Shown here in pieces: positions 42,901 through 52,579 of a stretch of DNA of 64,000 nt (positions are counted from its first letter, which is position 1; every line of letters starts with the position of its first letter). The position numbers and the translations under genes were made by a program. The notes beneath the pieces were generated by a model. The model saw nothing but the letters and a program-made list of their open reading frames with translations. It ran no database searches and was not told where the DNA came from. Origin of the DNA: Chitinophaga silvatica (lineage in GTDB: Bacteria > Bacteroidota > Bacteroidia > Chitinophagales > Chitinophagaceae); the NCBI RefSeq assembly GCF_003419895.1, contig NZ_QPMM01000002.1, positions 62,001 through 126,000 of the forward strand. The letters run 5' to 3'.

Positions 42901-43620
42901 TCATTGCATCACCATTTTAACATACTGAACTTGTGTATTTCCGTCGTCATTTACGGTAATATATTCAGAGATGAGCGTGTTGTTGCTAATCCATTGAACA
43001 AGGCCAGGGCCCCACTTTTCCAGATTTGCTTCTCCTATTTTCTTTATGTCGTTGTTGTTGATGCTGAATAGCTCAAATCCGTTAGGATCGAATGCTGCTA
43101 CCAGATCCATGGAGGCAGTGATTATATATTGCTTGTCCGGAGAAATAGCAGGAGCAGCCCAGGTGATCATTGAGTCGCCATTTACAGTACTTACCAGTGC
43201 AAAACCACTTCCTTCATAATAAGAGAGATGAAATCCTTTTCTTTTAATAGAAGGATAATTAGCTATATAGCTATAGTCTATAAAATTTTCTTCATCATGA
43301 ATATTGCTGGTCAGAATTCTTTCTTTCCCATTTTCAAGGCGTATAATGAGCTTCCCATTGTCGCGCTTTACAGTTGAATCTTTTGCCAGGGCAGCAGCTT
43401 CACTAGTGTCCATAGCTGGATATGGATACTTATCAAAATCGGCCTTTTCAATAAAATAAACTAGAAAGGTTTTGTTACCAATTGATACGGTATCGTCTGG
43501 TGTGCTGTGTATGGCAGGTGGAGTAGAATCGTTGGCGACGCTGCTTTGATCGTGAGATTTGTTTTTGCAACCAAATACTATTAAAGTAGCGCATAGTAAA
43601 AGCCATAACTTATTAAACAT
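42901..43620 (-). CDS. Predicted lipoprotein of unknown function
   Basis: The frame opens at 43641, but the ATG at 43620 begins a proper lipoprotein signal peptide (MFNKLWLLLCATLIVFGC) and gives 239 residues. After a Ser/Thr/Pro/Asp-rich linker, the body is beta-rich and includes KERILTSNIHDEENFIDYSY and SPDKQYIITASMD, which reads like a small propeller-type domain. No catalytic motif is visible. The rhomboid gene lies 45 bp upstream on the same strand. Confidence 0.78.
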   Translation of the reverse strand: MFNKLWLLLCATLIVFGCKNKSHDQSSVANDSTPPAIHSTPDDTVSIGNKTFLVYFIEKADFDKYPYPAMDTSEAAALAKDSTVKRDNGKLIIRLENGKERILTSNIHDEENFIDYSYIANYPSIKRKGFHLSYYEGSGFALVSTVNGDSMITWAAPAISPDKQYIITASMDLVAAFDPNGFELFSINNNDIKKIGEANLEKWGPGLVQWISNNTLISEYITVNDDGNTQVQYVKMVMQ

Positions 43621-43665
43621 TGCTAGCTGATTTAAGTACAAATGTAATTATTTAATTTTTTGGGA

Positions 43666-44289
43666 TTATTCGATGATTTTTTTTCCATCTTCTTTACTCA
43701 ATATAAAGTAGCATATATATCCCAGTATTATTCCACTTAGAAAGCCACCAAGGTGTGCTATATTGTCCATATCTTCTGCAATTAATGCGGTAATAGCATT
43801 GAGAAGAATAAACAAGCCTATGTATGCTAAAAAGGTTTTTCTTATGGTTGATGGAAATAAATTCGTCGTTAATAATGCAATGAAAACTCCATAGATCCCG
43901 AAAATTGCACCAGAGGCGCCAACACCGATTGTAGTTCTATGGTAGTAGATACTGATGAAATTAGCGATAATACCGGTTAGCAGATAAAGTGTTACAAATT
44001 TCCATCTTTTTAAAACAGGCTCTAAAAAATAACCACCCACTATTAATCCAATCATATTAGTTGTCAGATGCATAATTCCTGCATGTAAAAACATACTTGA
44101 AATTAGCCGCCAGTACTCGTTGCGCAGTATTGTGAATGGCCAGTAATTAGCACCATAATGTAATAGCAGCAAACCATTTCCTTTCCAAAAATCTGCACCT
44201 TTTAAAGTAATAAGAATGAAGGCAATGGTGTTCACTCCTAACAAAGTAAGAGTAACCGGAATTTGTCGCAATTTGTCGCTGCCCTTCAT
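43666..44289 (-). CDS. Rhomboid-family intramembrane serine protease
   Basis: Inner-membrane protease that cuts membrane-anchored substrates inside the bilayer. The 207 residues form six helices. The catalytic dyad is present: Ser126 in GVGASGAIFG and His179 in NIAHLGGFLSG. The loop-1 signature WRLISSMFLHAGIMHLTTNM is intact. It lies between two lipoprotein genes on the same strand with gaps of 33 and 45 bp. Substrates cannot be inferred. Confidence 0.95.
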   Translation of the reverse strand: MKGSDKLRQIPVTLTLLGVNTIAFILITLKGADFWKGNGLLLLHYGANYWPFTILRNEYWRLISSMFLHAGIMHLTTNMIGLIVGGYFLEPVLKRWKFVTLYLLTGIIANFISIYYHRTTIGVGASGAIFGIYGVFIALLTTNLFPSTIRKTFLAYIGLFILLNAITALIAEDMDNIAHLGGFLSGIILGYICYFILSKEDGKKIIE

Positions 44290-44322
44290 TACCTAAAAGG
44301 TAACGAAAAAACAGGAGTGAAA

Positions 44323-45171
44323 TTATTCATATTTATAAAACATAATGAAATTTGCATCTGTATCCAGGTTGGTAGACCCCTGACAACTTAAATGCACCCA
44401 TGCTTTATCGGGGTAGCTGCTGGCATTTTTGTGGGAATAGAAGTATTGATAAGTACTATGACTTTCAAATTCCTGGTTCACCTTTTTTTCCCGTTCTGCA
44501 ATTTTTACCAGGTAAGGACTTTTATTGCTGACATTTAAGAACACGTTTGATAAATCTCCAACCGGTGTAATGCTGGCAGGAGCGGCAGTTTGACAGATAA
44601 TGATCTGATTTGCCAGCGGTTTAAGGGGATTCAGAGAATCCTCCATTTCATACTGTGTTGTTTTTAGTGTTACAAAAGGAGAAACAGCAGTACCATTGGA
44701 AGAATCTATATAGATATCTTTTCGCTGAGGATTTTTCTGATCATTGTTCCAGGCACAGGCTAATGTAGAATCTGAGAATTTCATAGCAACCGGCAATCCG
44801 TTTTTCCAGCGGATTTTCGCTTTTCTCAGTGGTTTATCCAGGGCATCATAATAGGTAATGGCAGCAACATTGCCGTTATTATCCCATTCTGTAACAGTTG
44901 CTTTAGCTTTTACTTTAGGGGAGGTTGATGATTGCTCCACAAATACAATATTGGTGATGCGGTTGGTATCGTCGTATTGAAAGGTAGTTTGATTACTATC
45001 ACCATTGCAATGTTGGATCAGTTCAACCAGGTTTCCTTTCTCATTATATTGAAAGGAGTATTGCGGGGTTACTTCTCCCTGAATACCGATGGTTGTAATC
45101 CTTGGTGTTTTACGGGTATTACAGGCAGAAACCAGGATGGTAGCTAAAAGACAAAAAAGTACATTTCTCAT
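44323..45171 (-). CDS. Predicted lipoprotein with YD-repeat-like start
   Basis: 282 residues, unknown function. The lipoprotein signal is MRNVLFCLLATILVSAC (Cys17). The next part has short beta-hairpin units reminiscent of YD repeats (FQYNEKGNLVELIQH, TVTEWDNNGNVAAITYYDA), seen in Bacteroidota surface proteins, followed by a longer beta-rich region. It is the first gene of a likely unit with the rhomboid gene. Confidence 0.78.
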   Translation of the reverse strand: MRNVLFCLLATILVSACNTRKTPRITTIGIQGEVTPQYSFQYNEKGNLVELIQHCNGDSNQTTFQYDDTNRITNIVFVEQSSTSPKVKAKATVTEWDNNGNVAAITYYDALDKPLRKAKIRWKNGLPVAMKFSDSTLACAWNNDQKNPQRKDIYIDSSNGTAVSPFVTLKTTQYEMEDSLNPLKPLANQIIICQTAAPASITPVGDLSNVFLNVSNKSPYLVKIAEREKKVNQEFESHSTYQYFYSHKNASSYPDKAWVHLSCQGSTNLDTDANFIMFYKYE

Positions 45172-45245
45172 GGTATGAAAATAGGTACTTGAAAGTACTA
45201 AATTTTCTTATGTATTCGGCAGCGCTTTTTGACTAGAGAAGAAGC

Positions 45246-45275
45246 AAAAAAAATCCCGGGCTTTTAGGCCCGGGA
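45246..45275 (-). terminator. Intrinsic terminator of the rpsF-rpsR-rplI operon
   Basis: CCCGGGC (45255-45261) pairs with GCCCGGG (45268-45274) around a 6-nt loop. On the minus strand the stem is followed by a run of eight T (complement of 45246-45253). Confidence 0.92.
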
Positions 45276-45304
45276 AGATCTTATATCCAAACAAAGTTGG
45301 AAAA

Positions 45305-45751
45305 CTACTCAGCAACAACTTCGAATTCCAGTTCGGTTTCGTTTCCTTTACCGAAATCGAGGCGTGCTTTGTAAGTGCCAAGTTCTTTAACATCATCCAG
45401 GATGTGGATGCGGCGACGGTCAATTTCGTAACCTTTTTGTTCTTTAATTGCGCGAGCAATCTGAACACCAGTTACGCTACCGAAAATTTTGCCAGAAGTA
45501 CCGGTTTTAGCACCGATTTTAACTGGAGAAGCTTTTAATACTTCAACCACCTTAGCAATTTCAGCCAGTAATTTCTCTTCTTTAACTTTCTGCACTTTCA
45601 GGCGCTCCTGAAGTTGCTTAAGATTAGAAGGGCTAGCCTCAACTGCAAACTTCTGTGGAATCAGAAAGTTTCTGGCGTAACCATTTTTCACGCTAACCAG
45701 TTCATTCTTCTGACCCAGGTTATCTACGTCTTGTATTAAGATAATTTGCAT
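45305..45751 (-). CDS. rplI: 50S ribosomal protein L9
   Basis: 148 residues, normal length. The N-terminal rRNA-binding domain begins MQIILIQDVDNLGQKNELV and continues VKNGYARNFLIPQ. A long connecting helix (QLQERLKVQKVKEEKLLAEIA) leads to the C-terminal domain. Third gene of the operon, 6 bp after rpsR. Confidence 0.98.
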   Translation of the reverse strand: MQIILIQDVDNLGQKNELVSVKNGYARNFLIPQKFAVEASPSNLKQLQERLKVQKVKEEKLLAEIAKVVEVLKASPVKIGAKTGTSGKIFGSVTGVQIARAIKEQKGYEIDRRRIHILDDVKELGTYKARLDFGKGNETELEFEVVAE

Positions 45752-45757
45752 AACTTC

Positions 45758-46030
45758 TTACTTTAAAAGGTCAGTAACATAAGGCAATAAAGCCATTTGA
45801 CGAGCTTTCTTAATAGCCTGGGCTACTTTACGCTGAAATTTCAGGGAGTTACCCGTAATACGACGTGGTAACATTTTACCTTGGTCGTTCAAAAATTTCT
45901 TCAAAAATTCCGCGTCTTTGTAATCTACGTACTTGATGCCCATTTTCTTGAAACGGCAGTATTTCTTCTGACGTTTCTCAGTTTTTACGGCTGTTAAGTA
46001 CTTAATTTCTTGTTTAGGTTTAACTGCCAT
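45758..46030 (-). CDS. rpsR: 30S ribosomal protein S18
   Basis: The 90-residue protein starts at the ATG at 46030 ([11 protein letters not shown]); the frame also runs 11 codons further upstream, but that would overlap rpsF. Core signatures are [17 protein letters not shown] and [24 protein letters not shown]. It lies 4 bp after rpsF. Confidence 0.98.
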   Translation of the reverse strand: MAVKPKQEIKYLTAVKTEKRQKKYCRFKKMGIKYVDYKDAEFLKKFLNDQGKMLPRRITGNSLKFQRKVAQAIKKARQMALLPYVTDLLK

Positions 46031-46034
46031 AATT

Positions 46035-46385
46035 TTAAGCTTCAGTGGTTTTAGATTCAGCATTTACGCCATTTCTTTTGCGGTTGTTATATGCATAAGC
46101 ATATTTGTCCAACGCAGTTACCATGTGACGTAATACATTTTCATCGCGATTCAGCTGGATTTTCAGCTTCTCATTGAGGTCGGATGGCGCACTGTATTCC
46201 AGAACAACATACATTCCTGTAGTTTTCTTCCGGATTGGATACGCCAGTGATCTTAATCCCCAGGGATTTTCGTGCGTTACTTCTCCGCCGTTTTCTTTAA
46301 TGAAATCAGCGAATTTCTTCTGAGCCGCTTTGAAATCGTCTTCAGAAAGCACAGGGGTAAAGATCACCATCAATTCATAGTTCAT
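46035..46385 (-). CDS. rpsF: 30S ribosomal protein S6
   Basis: 116 residues. Begins [18 protein letters not shown]; the core holds [23 protein letters not shown]-type sequence and the RNA-binding [13 protein letters not shown]. First gene of the conserved rpsF-rpsR-rplI order. S6 and S18 bind each other on 16S rRNA. No single-strand-binding protein gene lies between rpsF and rpsR, unlike in many other phyla. Confidence 0.98.
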   Translation of the reverse strand: MNYELMVIFTPVLSEDDFKAAQKKFADFIKENGGEVTHENPWGLRSLAYPIRKKTTGMYVVLEYSAPSDLNEKLKIQLNRDENVLRHMVTALDKYAYAYNNRKRNGVNAESKTTEA

Positions 46386-46534
46386 AATTTCCCTGTTTAA
46401 ATGGTTTAAAAATTAGGACCGCAAAGATACAGAACTATTCCTGATTTCCACACCTTTTGCCCCCTTTTCCTTAAATATCTTATGATATTTATATTGATAT
46501 ATATAAATGAATATAAATCAATCTATTAAATAAT

Positions 46535-46563
46535 AAAAAACCGTCTCTATCAAGTAGAGACGG
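46535..46563 (-). terminator. Intrinsic terminator after the T9SS-exported protein gene
   Basis: CCGTCTCTA (46541-46549) pairs with TAGAGACGG (46555-46563). On the minus strand it is followed by a T run (complement of 46535-46540). Confidence 0.88.
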
Positions 46564-46593
46564 CCTCTCGTCTGCATGGTTTTTTCAAAAAGA

Positions 46594-49500
46594 TCAGTGG
46601 TTAACGAGAATCCTCATGACCAAATCTTGCCCCCCGGACTTCACCCTTAAAAAGTAAATACCTGTAGGCAACTGGTCTATAACAATTGTTTTGTAATTAT
46701 ATCCTTGCTCCAGGTTTGTAATCTCCTGGTAACTTATTCGTCCATGCAGGTCTATGAGCTGAATAGAAACTCTTTCTCGTTGTGTCCAATCTATCCAGTA
46801 TTGCAGTTGGCCGCCAAATATACGCCATATGCTTTTTAATGTCCTGTCTTTATCTGGTTTGAAAACAAAGATAGGGGATGTATATCGTAATTCATTATTC
46901 GTACCCCTTATTTTCAAACGATAATAATTAATTCCACTATGCGCCTCCAAATCCCTTACCCAGTAGTGATTTTCCTGCTTCGTACTTCCGTTAATTGTAC
47001 CTGGTAGGACCGCTACCGATTCATAAAATCTATCCCTCTGCCGCTCTACTGTAATATTTTCGCAGTTGATCTGATATGGCATATCCCATCTGATAATAAT
47101 ATGATCATCTTCAGCCTGTGCCGTTAAATCCCTTACCGGATAAGGGTTACCCATTATCTCCCAATTATAGTATGTAATAATCGGATAATGATCCGAGGTA
47201 GTTGTTCCATAAGCAAATATCCAATCCTTCACTTCCTTCCCAACTTTTGCAACTCCTCTATCAGCCACCATTAACCCATTTGTTGCAATTACATGATCTA
47301 TCATTGAAGGAAATGCAATGGTTGATTGCTCAGCCTTCATACTTAGTGGCAACGTAAGCGCCAGGTACTTCTCATCTTCCAGAAAATCTTTCCAGGAACT
47401 TCCTGTTACCATATTTCCATTAGCAATACTCTTAGTCAGATCATCATTAAAATCGCCCAATAACAAAACATTCGCCGTAGCGAAATATCTATCTAAGGTA
47501 TCTTTCAATTCCCTTACCCCATCTTTTCTCCTTTGCCAGGCTGCCACCTGATCTCCTGTATTCGCCTTCGCATGAACCAATACCAGATTTAAAAGCATAG
47601 TATCCTTTTGTTCATGCACTTCCACCTGCATTAAAAATGGAAACCTGCCCGATGCCCAATTGTAAAATGCCTTATCACTGCTATTATATCGCAGTAAGTT
47701 CCTTGCTCCGATAAAACGACAAACCCCTGTTTTATAAACAAATGCCAGTTTTTGTAAAGGCCCCGACAAACTGTCGGCATACGAAGAAATAACATACTTA
47801 TAACCCGGTAATTGTTGAACAACTTCTCTTAACCTGTTGGTATCCACTATTTCTGCTAACCCATAAATGTCTGCATCCAGCTTTTTCAAAATCGTAAATA
47901 CGTTAGCTTGCTGTAAACTATCGTTATCTGGCTTCGCCGACGGGCTTCCAAACCATTCTATATTCCAGTTTACTACTTTTAATGACCGGTAAGTATTGCC
48001 TTTCAACCGGAGCGCGCCCAACTTCAAATCCTTATACCGAAATATCAGCTCGCCCGACCAGGATTTGTTTACCTCCCTTGGAACGAACCTGATATAGAGC
48101 GTGTTTGCACCCACAGACCATTTAATTCTATTAGTAAAATGCTCCCCATCGATCGATAATTCAAACCCTTCAGGGGCCTGCAACTCAATATTGGTCAGTA
48201 AATTTTCAACATAACAATGCACTATTTCAGTACTTGGGTTTCCAGTTTTCACAGCACCAAAATCTATCTCGTTTCTATCCAGAGTAAGACAGGGTAAGGG
48301 CTCAGCAACAACATCTTTTACGGATATTTCTGCCACCGACCATCTGGCAGCCTGTTGTATTTTATCTGAGTTATATACAAAAGCAATACGAATTTTACTA
48401 TTCTTAAACGCGGCCAGATTAATATCCTTGATCTTCATAAATCCTGAATCTGCATTAACAGGCCATCGACTATAAACTCCTTTCCAGTCTGCCATTCGCG
48501 GATCTCCATCTTTATATGTTCCAGAGATATTTAATTCCAAATCTGGTCCTTCAAACTCTTTTTTTGCAGTATAACTTAGCACAGGATAATTAAAATTGCT
48601 GATATCCAGTTCTGGTGAAATCAACCAATCTTCATTCTCTATGGGCTTATTTTCAAACCCATTCATTTGGATGATATTTCCTTTGCAAACCCAATGCTGT
48701 GGGCCTTTTACACTGAAGGAACTGTAATTGTTTCCGCCACAATCATCAAACGAAAACAAATAATCGGTCAAATCAGTATTAAAATTCCAATTCGTTTCCT
48801 TACCAATACCATTAAAACTATTTCCATAGAAATCCTTTACAATACCACTATCTGTAGTGATTTGATATTGATGTTTGGAACTTAAAATTCTTTTAATGAT
48901 GATTGTTTGGTCTGAAATGGTAATCGATTTATCTTTTATATTCAGTGTATCTGTCTTTTGGTTTGTCAGATCAGTTATATAGATGTTGCCATCCCCAACC
49001 TGTAAAGGCTCATCGAATTCGGCCTGTAAAATACTTACCGGATAAACGCTTGTCTGAAAAGGTGATATCTTTATCAAATCCGGTGCTGTACTGTCTTTTC
49101 CTGCACTGTAAATAAAAATATTATCTATTTCAAATGCAGGTCTGTTTCCTGTTCCGCTAAGATCTTTCGATAACCATCTGAGTTGTATCAATGCTTTATT
49201 GTTACACGCATAAGGAAGAGTAACCTTTATGGTTTTAAATGCACTTAGAGTATCAGACAGATATTTGCTATTATTTAGGTTGATAAATTGATTTGTTTCA
49301 TTAACCTTATATTGAACAATAGCTTCATTAATCCTTGTGTTTTTTAAATTGTCATAAGGATTCCTTATTGTTTTAATATCGTATTGCAGAATGATATTTT
49401 CAGTTTTTGATGAATTTATGGCAAGCGTAATAGCATAGTCGTTGGTGTTAGTATTAAGCCATCCGATGCCTGAGCCATAATAATAAATCCCACCACTGGT

Positions 49501-49710
49501 AGAATTGGCGGTTCCTGCACGCAAAGCTAACTGGGTTAGCGTAGTATCATTGATGCCGTGAGAAAATGCCAATCCCTGCCATCCTGCCGGATAAATCAGA
49601 TGTTGGTTGGAAAGTTCGGAGAAATCCTGTTGATAAGGTAATGGTTGTTGGGCATTGGCCGGGCATACAGAAATAATGCACAGCAAGGCTGATAATATAG
49701 GTTTTTCCAT
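46594..49710 (-). CDS. T9SS-exported multidomain protein with endonuclease/exonuclease/phosphatase domain
   Basis: Large secreted protein of 1038 residues. Order: signal peptide ending near CPANAQ (21); a jelly-roll-like domain (about 25-205, PYQQDFSE start, as in choice-of-anchor domains); an Ig-like domain (about 208-310, FDEPLQVGDGNIYI); a second jelly-roll-like domain (about 318-470); a beta-sandwich (about 473-575); an EEP phosphodiesterase domain from about 578 (KVVNWNIEWFG, later LLLGDFNDDL and SDHYPIITY); a fibronectin-like segment; and a type IX secretion sorting tail (LIDLHGRISYQEI to the end). The EEP domain suggests an extracellular nuclease or phosphodiesterase, for example for DNA or phosphate scavenging. 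Confidence 0.88.
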   Translation of the reverse strand: MEKPILSALLCIISVCPANAQQPLPYQQDFSELSNQHLIYPAGWQGLAFSHGINDTTLTQLALRAGTANSTSGGIYYYGSGIGWLNTNTNDYAITLAINSSKTENIILQYDIKTIRNPYDNLKNTRINEAIVQYKVNETNQFINLNNSKYLSDTLSAFKTIKVTLPYACNNKALIQLRWLSKDLSGTGNRPAFEIDNIFIYSAGKDSTAPDLIKISPFQTSVYPVSILQAEFDEPLQVGDGNIYITDLTNQKTDTLNIKDKSITISDQTIIIKRILSSKHQYQITTDSGIVKDFYGNSFNGIGKETNWNFNTDLTDYLFSFDDCGGNNYSSFSVKGPQHWVCKGNIIQMNGFENKPIENEDWLISPELDISNFNYPVLSYTAKKEFEGPDLELNISGTYKDGDPRMADWKGVYSRWPVNADSGFMKIKDINLAAFKNSKIRIAFVYNSDKIQQAARWSVAEISVKDVVAEPLPCLTLDRNEIDFGAVKTGNPSTEIVHCYVENLLTNIELQAPEGFELSIDGEHFTNRIKWSVGANTLYIRFVPREVNKSWSGELIFRYKDLKLGALRLKGNTYRSLKVVNWNIEWFGSPSAKPDNDSLQQANVFTILKKLDADIYGLAEIVDTNRLREVVQQLPGYKYVISSYADSLSGPLQKLAFVYKTGVCRFIGARNLLRYNSSDKAFYNWASGRFPFLMQVEVHEQKDTMLLNLVLVHAKANTGDQVAAWQRRKDGVRELKDTLDRYFATANVLLLGDFNDDLTKSIANGNMVTGSSWKDFLEDEKYLALTLPLSMKAEQSTIAFPSMIDHVIATNGLMVADRGVAKVGKEVKDWIFAYGTTTSDHYPIITYYNWEIMGNPYPVRDLTAQAEDDHIIIRWDMPYQINCENITVERQRDRFYESVAVLPGTINGSTKQENHYWVRDLEAHSGINYYRLKIRGTNNELRYTSPIFVFKPDKDRTLKSIWRIFGGQLQYWIDWTQRERVSIQLIDLHGRISYQEITNLEQGYNYKTIVIDQLPTGIYFLRVKSGGQDLVMRILVNH

Positions 49711-49771
49711 GATTGAAGGGTTAACGTTTGATCAGAATTCTAAAGTTATTGATATCTTAGGAAAAAATAGT

Positions 49772-49802
49772 TGACATCTTGTCAGCCATTTGGCCACTGG
49801 CA
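49772..49802 (+). promoter_or_regulatory. Cluster of short dyads upstream of htpG
   Basis: TGACA-tct-TGTCA (49772-49784), GCCA-tt-TGGC (49785-49794) and GCCA-c-TGGC (49793-49801) lie in series, ending about 37 bp before the htpG ATG. Several TGnCA units recur. It looks like a regulator site, probably heat-shock related given the gene. Confidence 0.5.
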
Positions 49803-49838
49803 TACACTTTGAAAAAAAACAAAAAAATCAGATTACCA

Positions 49839-51671
49839 ATGCAAAAAGGAGCAATTCGTGTTCAGACAGAGAATATATTTCCTATCATTAAAAAGTTTTT
49901 ATACTCCGATCATGAGATTTTTATCCGTGAGCTGGTAAGTAATGCAGTTGATGCAACTCAAAAACTTAAAACACTTGCCAGTGCTGGAGAATTTAATGGG
50001 GAGTTGGGCGATTTATCCATTGAAGTGAAGGTAGATAAAGAGCAGAAAACCATTACTATTGCAGACCATGGTATTGGTATGACTGCTGAAGAAGTAGATA
50101 AATACATTAACCAGGTTGCTTTTTCAGGGGCAGAAGAGTTCCTGAAAAAATATAAAGGCCAGGAAAATGGTACAAACATAATCGGCCACTTTGGCTTAGG
50201 ATTCTATTCTTCATTCATGGTAAGTAGTAAAGTTGAAATATTTACTAAATCATGGAGAGAAGATGCAAACGCCGTACGTTGGGAATGCGACGGAAGTCCT
50301 GAATACACCCTGGAAGATACCAGCAAGGCAGAACGTGGTACCTCTATCGTAATGCATATCAATGAAGAAAGCGAGGAGTTCCTGGAAGATGGCAGAATCA
50401 GAAATATCCTTGAGAAGTTCTGTAAATTCCTGCCAATTCCAATTATGTTTGAAGGCGCGCAGATTAATAACACCTCTCCTGCGTGGACCAAGAAACCTAG
50501 CGAATTAACCACTGAAGATTATCAGAACTTCTATAAAGAACTTTATCCATTCTCAGAACCACCATTATTCTGGATTCACCTGAATGTTGATTATCCATTT
50601 AATCTGACAGGTATCCTGTATTTCCCTAAGATTTCCAAGAGCTACGAAATACAGAAAGATAAAATCAGCCTGTACTCCAACCAGGTATATGTTACCGATG
50701 AGGTGAAAGATATCGTTCCGGAATTCTTAATGCTTTTACATGGAGTTATCGATAGTCCGGATATTCCGTTGAACGTTAGCCGTAGCTATTTACAGGGCGA
50801 TCCTAATGTGAAGAAAATTAACGGCTATATCACCAGAAAAGTGGCTGATAAATTAGACGAAATTTTCCGTAACGATAGAAAATCTTTCGAGGAAAAATGG
50901 GATTCAATCGGCTTATTTGTAAAGTACGGTATGATGACCGACGACAAATTCCTCGATAAAGCCAATAAGTTCATGATTTTTGAAGAGGTAGATGATAAGA
51001 AATTCTATACGCTTGAGGAATATCGTGAAGCTGCATCTGCATTGCAAACCAATAAGGAAAATAAATTAGTAATCTTATATGCAACGAATCCGGTGCAACA
51101 GGATAGTTACGTTCAGGCTGCGAAGGCGAAAGGCTATAAGGTTGTAAAGATGGAAACATTGGTAGATGCAGCCTTTATCAACAATATGGAAATGAAGTGG
51201 GAGAATGTAGCATTCACCCGTGTAGATGCCGATATTGCTGATAACCTGATCGACAAGAATGATAATGAAACTACTGTATTGTCTCAGGAACAGGAAACTA
51301 CGCTAAAAGGACTTTTCACTTCACAGATTACTCAGCCTAATATTAAAGTAGAGATGAAAGGCCTGAGTGCAGAAGCACAACCTGTAATAGTTACCCGTCC
51401 TGAATTTATGCGCAGAATGAAGGATATGGCAGCTGTTGGTGGAGGTTCAATGAACTGGTATGCAAGTATGCCGGATGAAATTAACATGACTGTTAATGCC
51501 AATCACCCTGTTTATACACAAATCTTAAAAGAGAATAATCAGGAACTTCAGGAAAAGCAAATCCGCAATCTGGCTGATCTGGCATTGCTTTCACAAAGCC
51601 TTTTAACAGGTGCTGATCTGACTGCATTTGTAAACAGAAGTGTGGAGTTGATGGGTATACAGAATAAATAG
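49839..51671 (+). CDS. htpG: Hsp90-family molecular chaperone HtpG
   Basis: ATP-dependent cytoplasmic chaperone. I start at the ATG at 49839 (MQKGAIRVQTEN), giving 610 residues; the upstream extension to a TTG at 49779 runs through the dyad cluster and reads as non-coding. N-terminal GHKL ATPase marks: ELVSNAVDA with the catalytic Glu, ADHGIGMT, and GHFGLGFYSSFMV. The middle domain has GVIDSPDIPLNVSRSYLQ with the conserved Arg. The C-terminal dimerisation domain is complete. A terminator follows. Confidence 0.97.
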   Translation: MQKGAIRVQTENIFPIIKKFLYSDHEIFIRELVSNAVDATQKLKTLASAGEFNGELGDLSIEVKVDKEQKTITIADHGIGMTAEEVDKYINQVAFSGAEEFLKKYKGQENGTNIIGHFGLGFYSSFMVSSKVEIFTKSWREDANAVRWECDGSPEYTLEDTSKAERGTSIVMHINEESEEFLEDGRIRNILEKFCKFLPIPIMFEGAQINNTSPAWTKKPSELTTEDYQNFYKELYPFSEPPLFWIHLNVDYPFNLTGILYFPKISKSYEIQKDKISLYSNQVYVTDEVKDIVPEFLMLLHGVIDSPDIPLNVSRSYLQGDPNVKKINGYITRKVADKLDEIFRNDRKSFEEKWDSIGLFVKYGMMTDDKFLDKANKFMIFEEVDDKKFYTLEEYREAASALQTNKENKLVILYATNPVQQDSYVQAAKAKGYKVVKMETLVDAAFINNMEMKWENVAFTRVDADIADNLIDKNDNETTVLSQEQETTLKGLFTSQITQPNIKVEMKGLSAEAQPVIVTRPEFMRRMKDMAAVGGGSMNWYASMPDEINMTVNANHPVYTQILKENNQELQEKQIRNLADLALLSQSLLTGADLTAFVNRSVELMGIQNK

Positions 51672-51757
51672 TACTCCGAATTATCTTCGAATTTTTTTTT
51701 GGAGATATAATAACAGTTATTACCTTACGTTTCTAAATAGAATTTATTGAAAACTGC

Positions 51758-51788
51758 TCCCCTCTACTCAGTAGAGGGGATTTTTAAT
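51758..51788 (+). terminator. Intrinsic terminator after htpG
   Basis: TCCCCTCTA (51758-51766) pairs with TAGAGGGGA (51772-51780), followed by TTTTTAATTTT. It lies just before the esterase gene. Confidence 0.88.
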
Positions 51789-51801
51789 TTTAACCATCTA
51801 T

Positions 51802-52578
51802 ATGAAAAAAAGAAAAAGTAAGAATTTTGTGTATGTATTTCTCTCTTTATTTTTAGTGCTTACGGCGTGTTCTAAAAATGAAACAAAGGATTTAGTAGAC
51901 GAGGATAAGACACCTCCTCCAGTAGAAGACAAGTTTACACCTCAGGATGCAGGCTTTAGTTTTAAGAAGCTTGCTACAACAACAGATAATATTACAGACT
52001 ATCTGATGTATATTCCTGAAGGGTATAACGAAAAAAAGACATATAAATGGCCTATAGTCTTTTTTCTGCATGGGGTAGGAGAGATGGGAGCAAATGTGAG
52101 TGTTCTCAAACAGGTAGGATTGTCGAAAGTGGTTCAGGGTAAACAGTTTATTATGATTGCACCTCTTTGCAACAAGGGGTGGTGGAATCCTGCAGCTTTA
52201 GAAAAACTGTACAAGGAAGTGATGGCAGAATTGCATGTAGATACTACCAGGGTTTATTTAACGGGTCTTAGTATGGGAGGCTATGGAACCTGGGATTGGG
52301 GTAGCTATTATGCAGAGCATTTTGCAGCGATGGTGCCAATTTGCGGAGGAGGATCAGTAGATAGAATGCAACGCCTGAAATCTATGCCTATCTGGGTTTT
52401 TCATAGTGCGGATGATGGTACCGTAAATGTATCGGAATCGCGGGTTCTGGTTGATGCATTAAAGAAATTAGGTTCAAATGTAAAATATACAGAGTATCCG
52501 GATGGAGGGCATGATGCCTGGACGCGTGCTTATAACACTACAGAATTATATACCTGGTTGTTGCAGCAACATAAATAA
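51802..52578 (+). CDS. Alpha/beta-hydrolase lipoprotein (esterase-like)
   Basis: 258 residues. The lipoprotein signal ends LVLTAC (Cys23), and a Pro/Asp/Glu-rich tether leads to an alpha/beta-hydrolase domain. The oxyanion-side motif is FFLHGVGEMG, the nucleophile elbow TGLSMGGYG with Ser157, the acid Asp204 or Asp205 in HSADDGTVN, and the base His237 in DGGHDAW. This is the pattern of the phospholipase/carboxylesterase and PHB-depolymerase-like group often attached to Bacteroidota glycan esterases. The substrate is unknown. It is convergent with recJ, only 1 bp apart. Confidence 0.9.
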   Translation: MKKRKSKNFVYVFLSLFLVLTACSKNETKDLVDEDKTPPPVEDKFTPQDAGFSFKKLATTTDNITDYLMYIPEGYNEKKTYKWPIVFFLHGVGEMGANVSVLKQVGLSKVVQGKQFIMIAPLCNKGWWNPAALEKLYKEVMAELHVDTTRVYLTGLSMGGYGTWDWGSYYAEHFAAMVPICGGGSVDRMQRLKSMPIWVFHSADDGTVNVSESRVLVDALKKLGSNVKYTEYPDGGHDAWTRAYNTTELYTWLLQQHK

Positions 52579-52579
52579 C

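Noticed and set aside
49779-49838. N-terminal extension of HtpG from a TTG start
   Set aside because: It runs over the dyad cluster, adds residues not seen in Hsp90 proteins, and the ATG at 49839 begins the conserved sequence.
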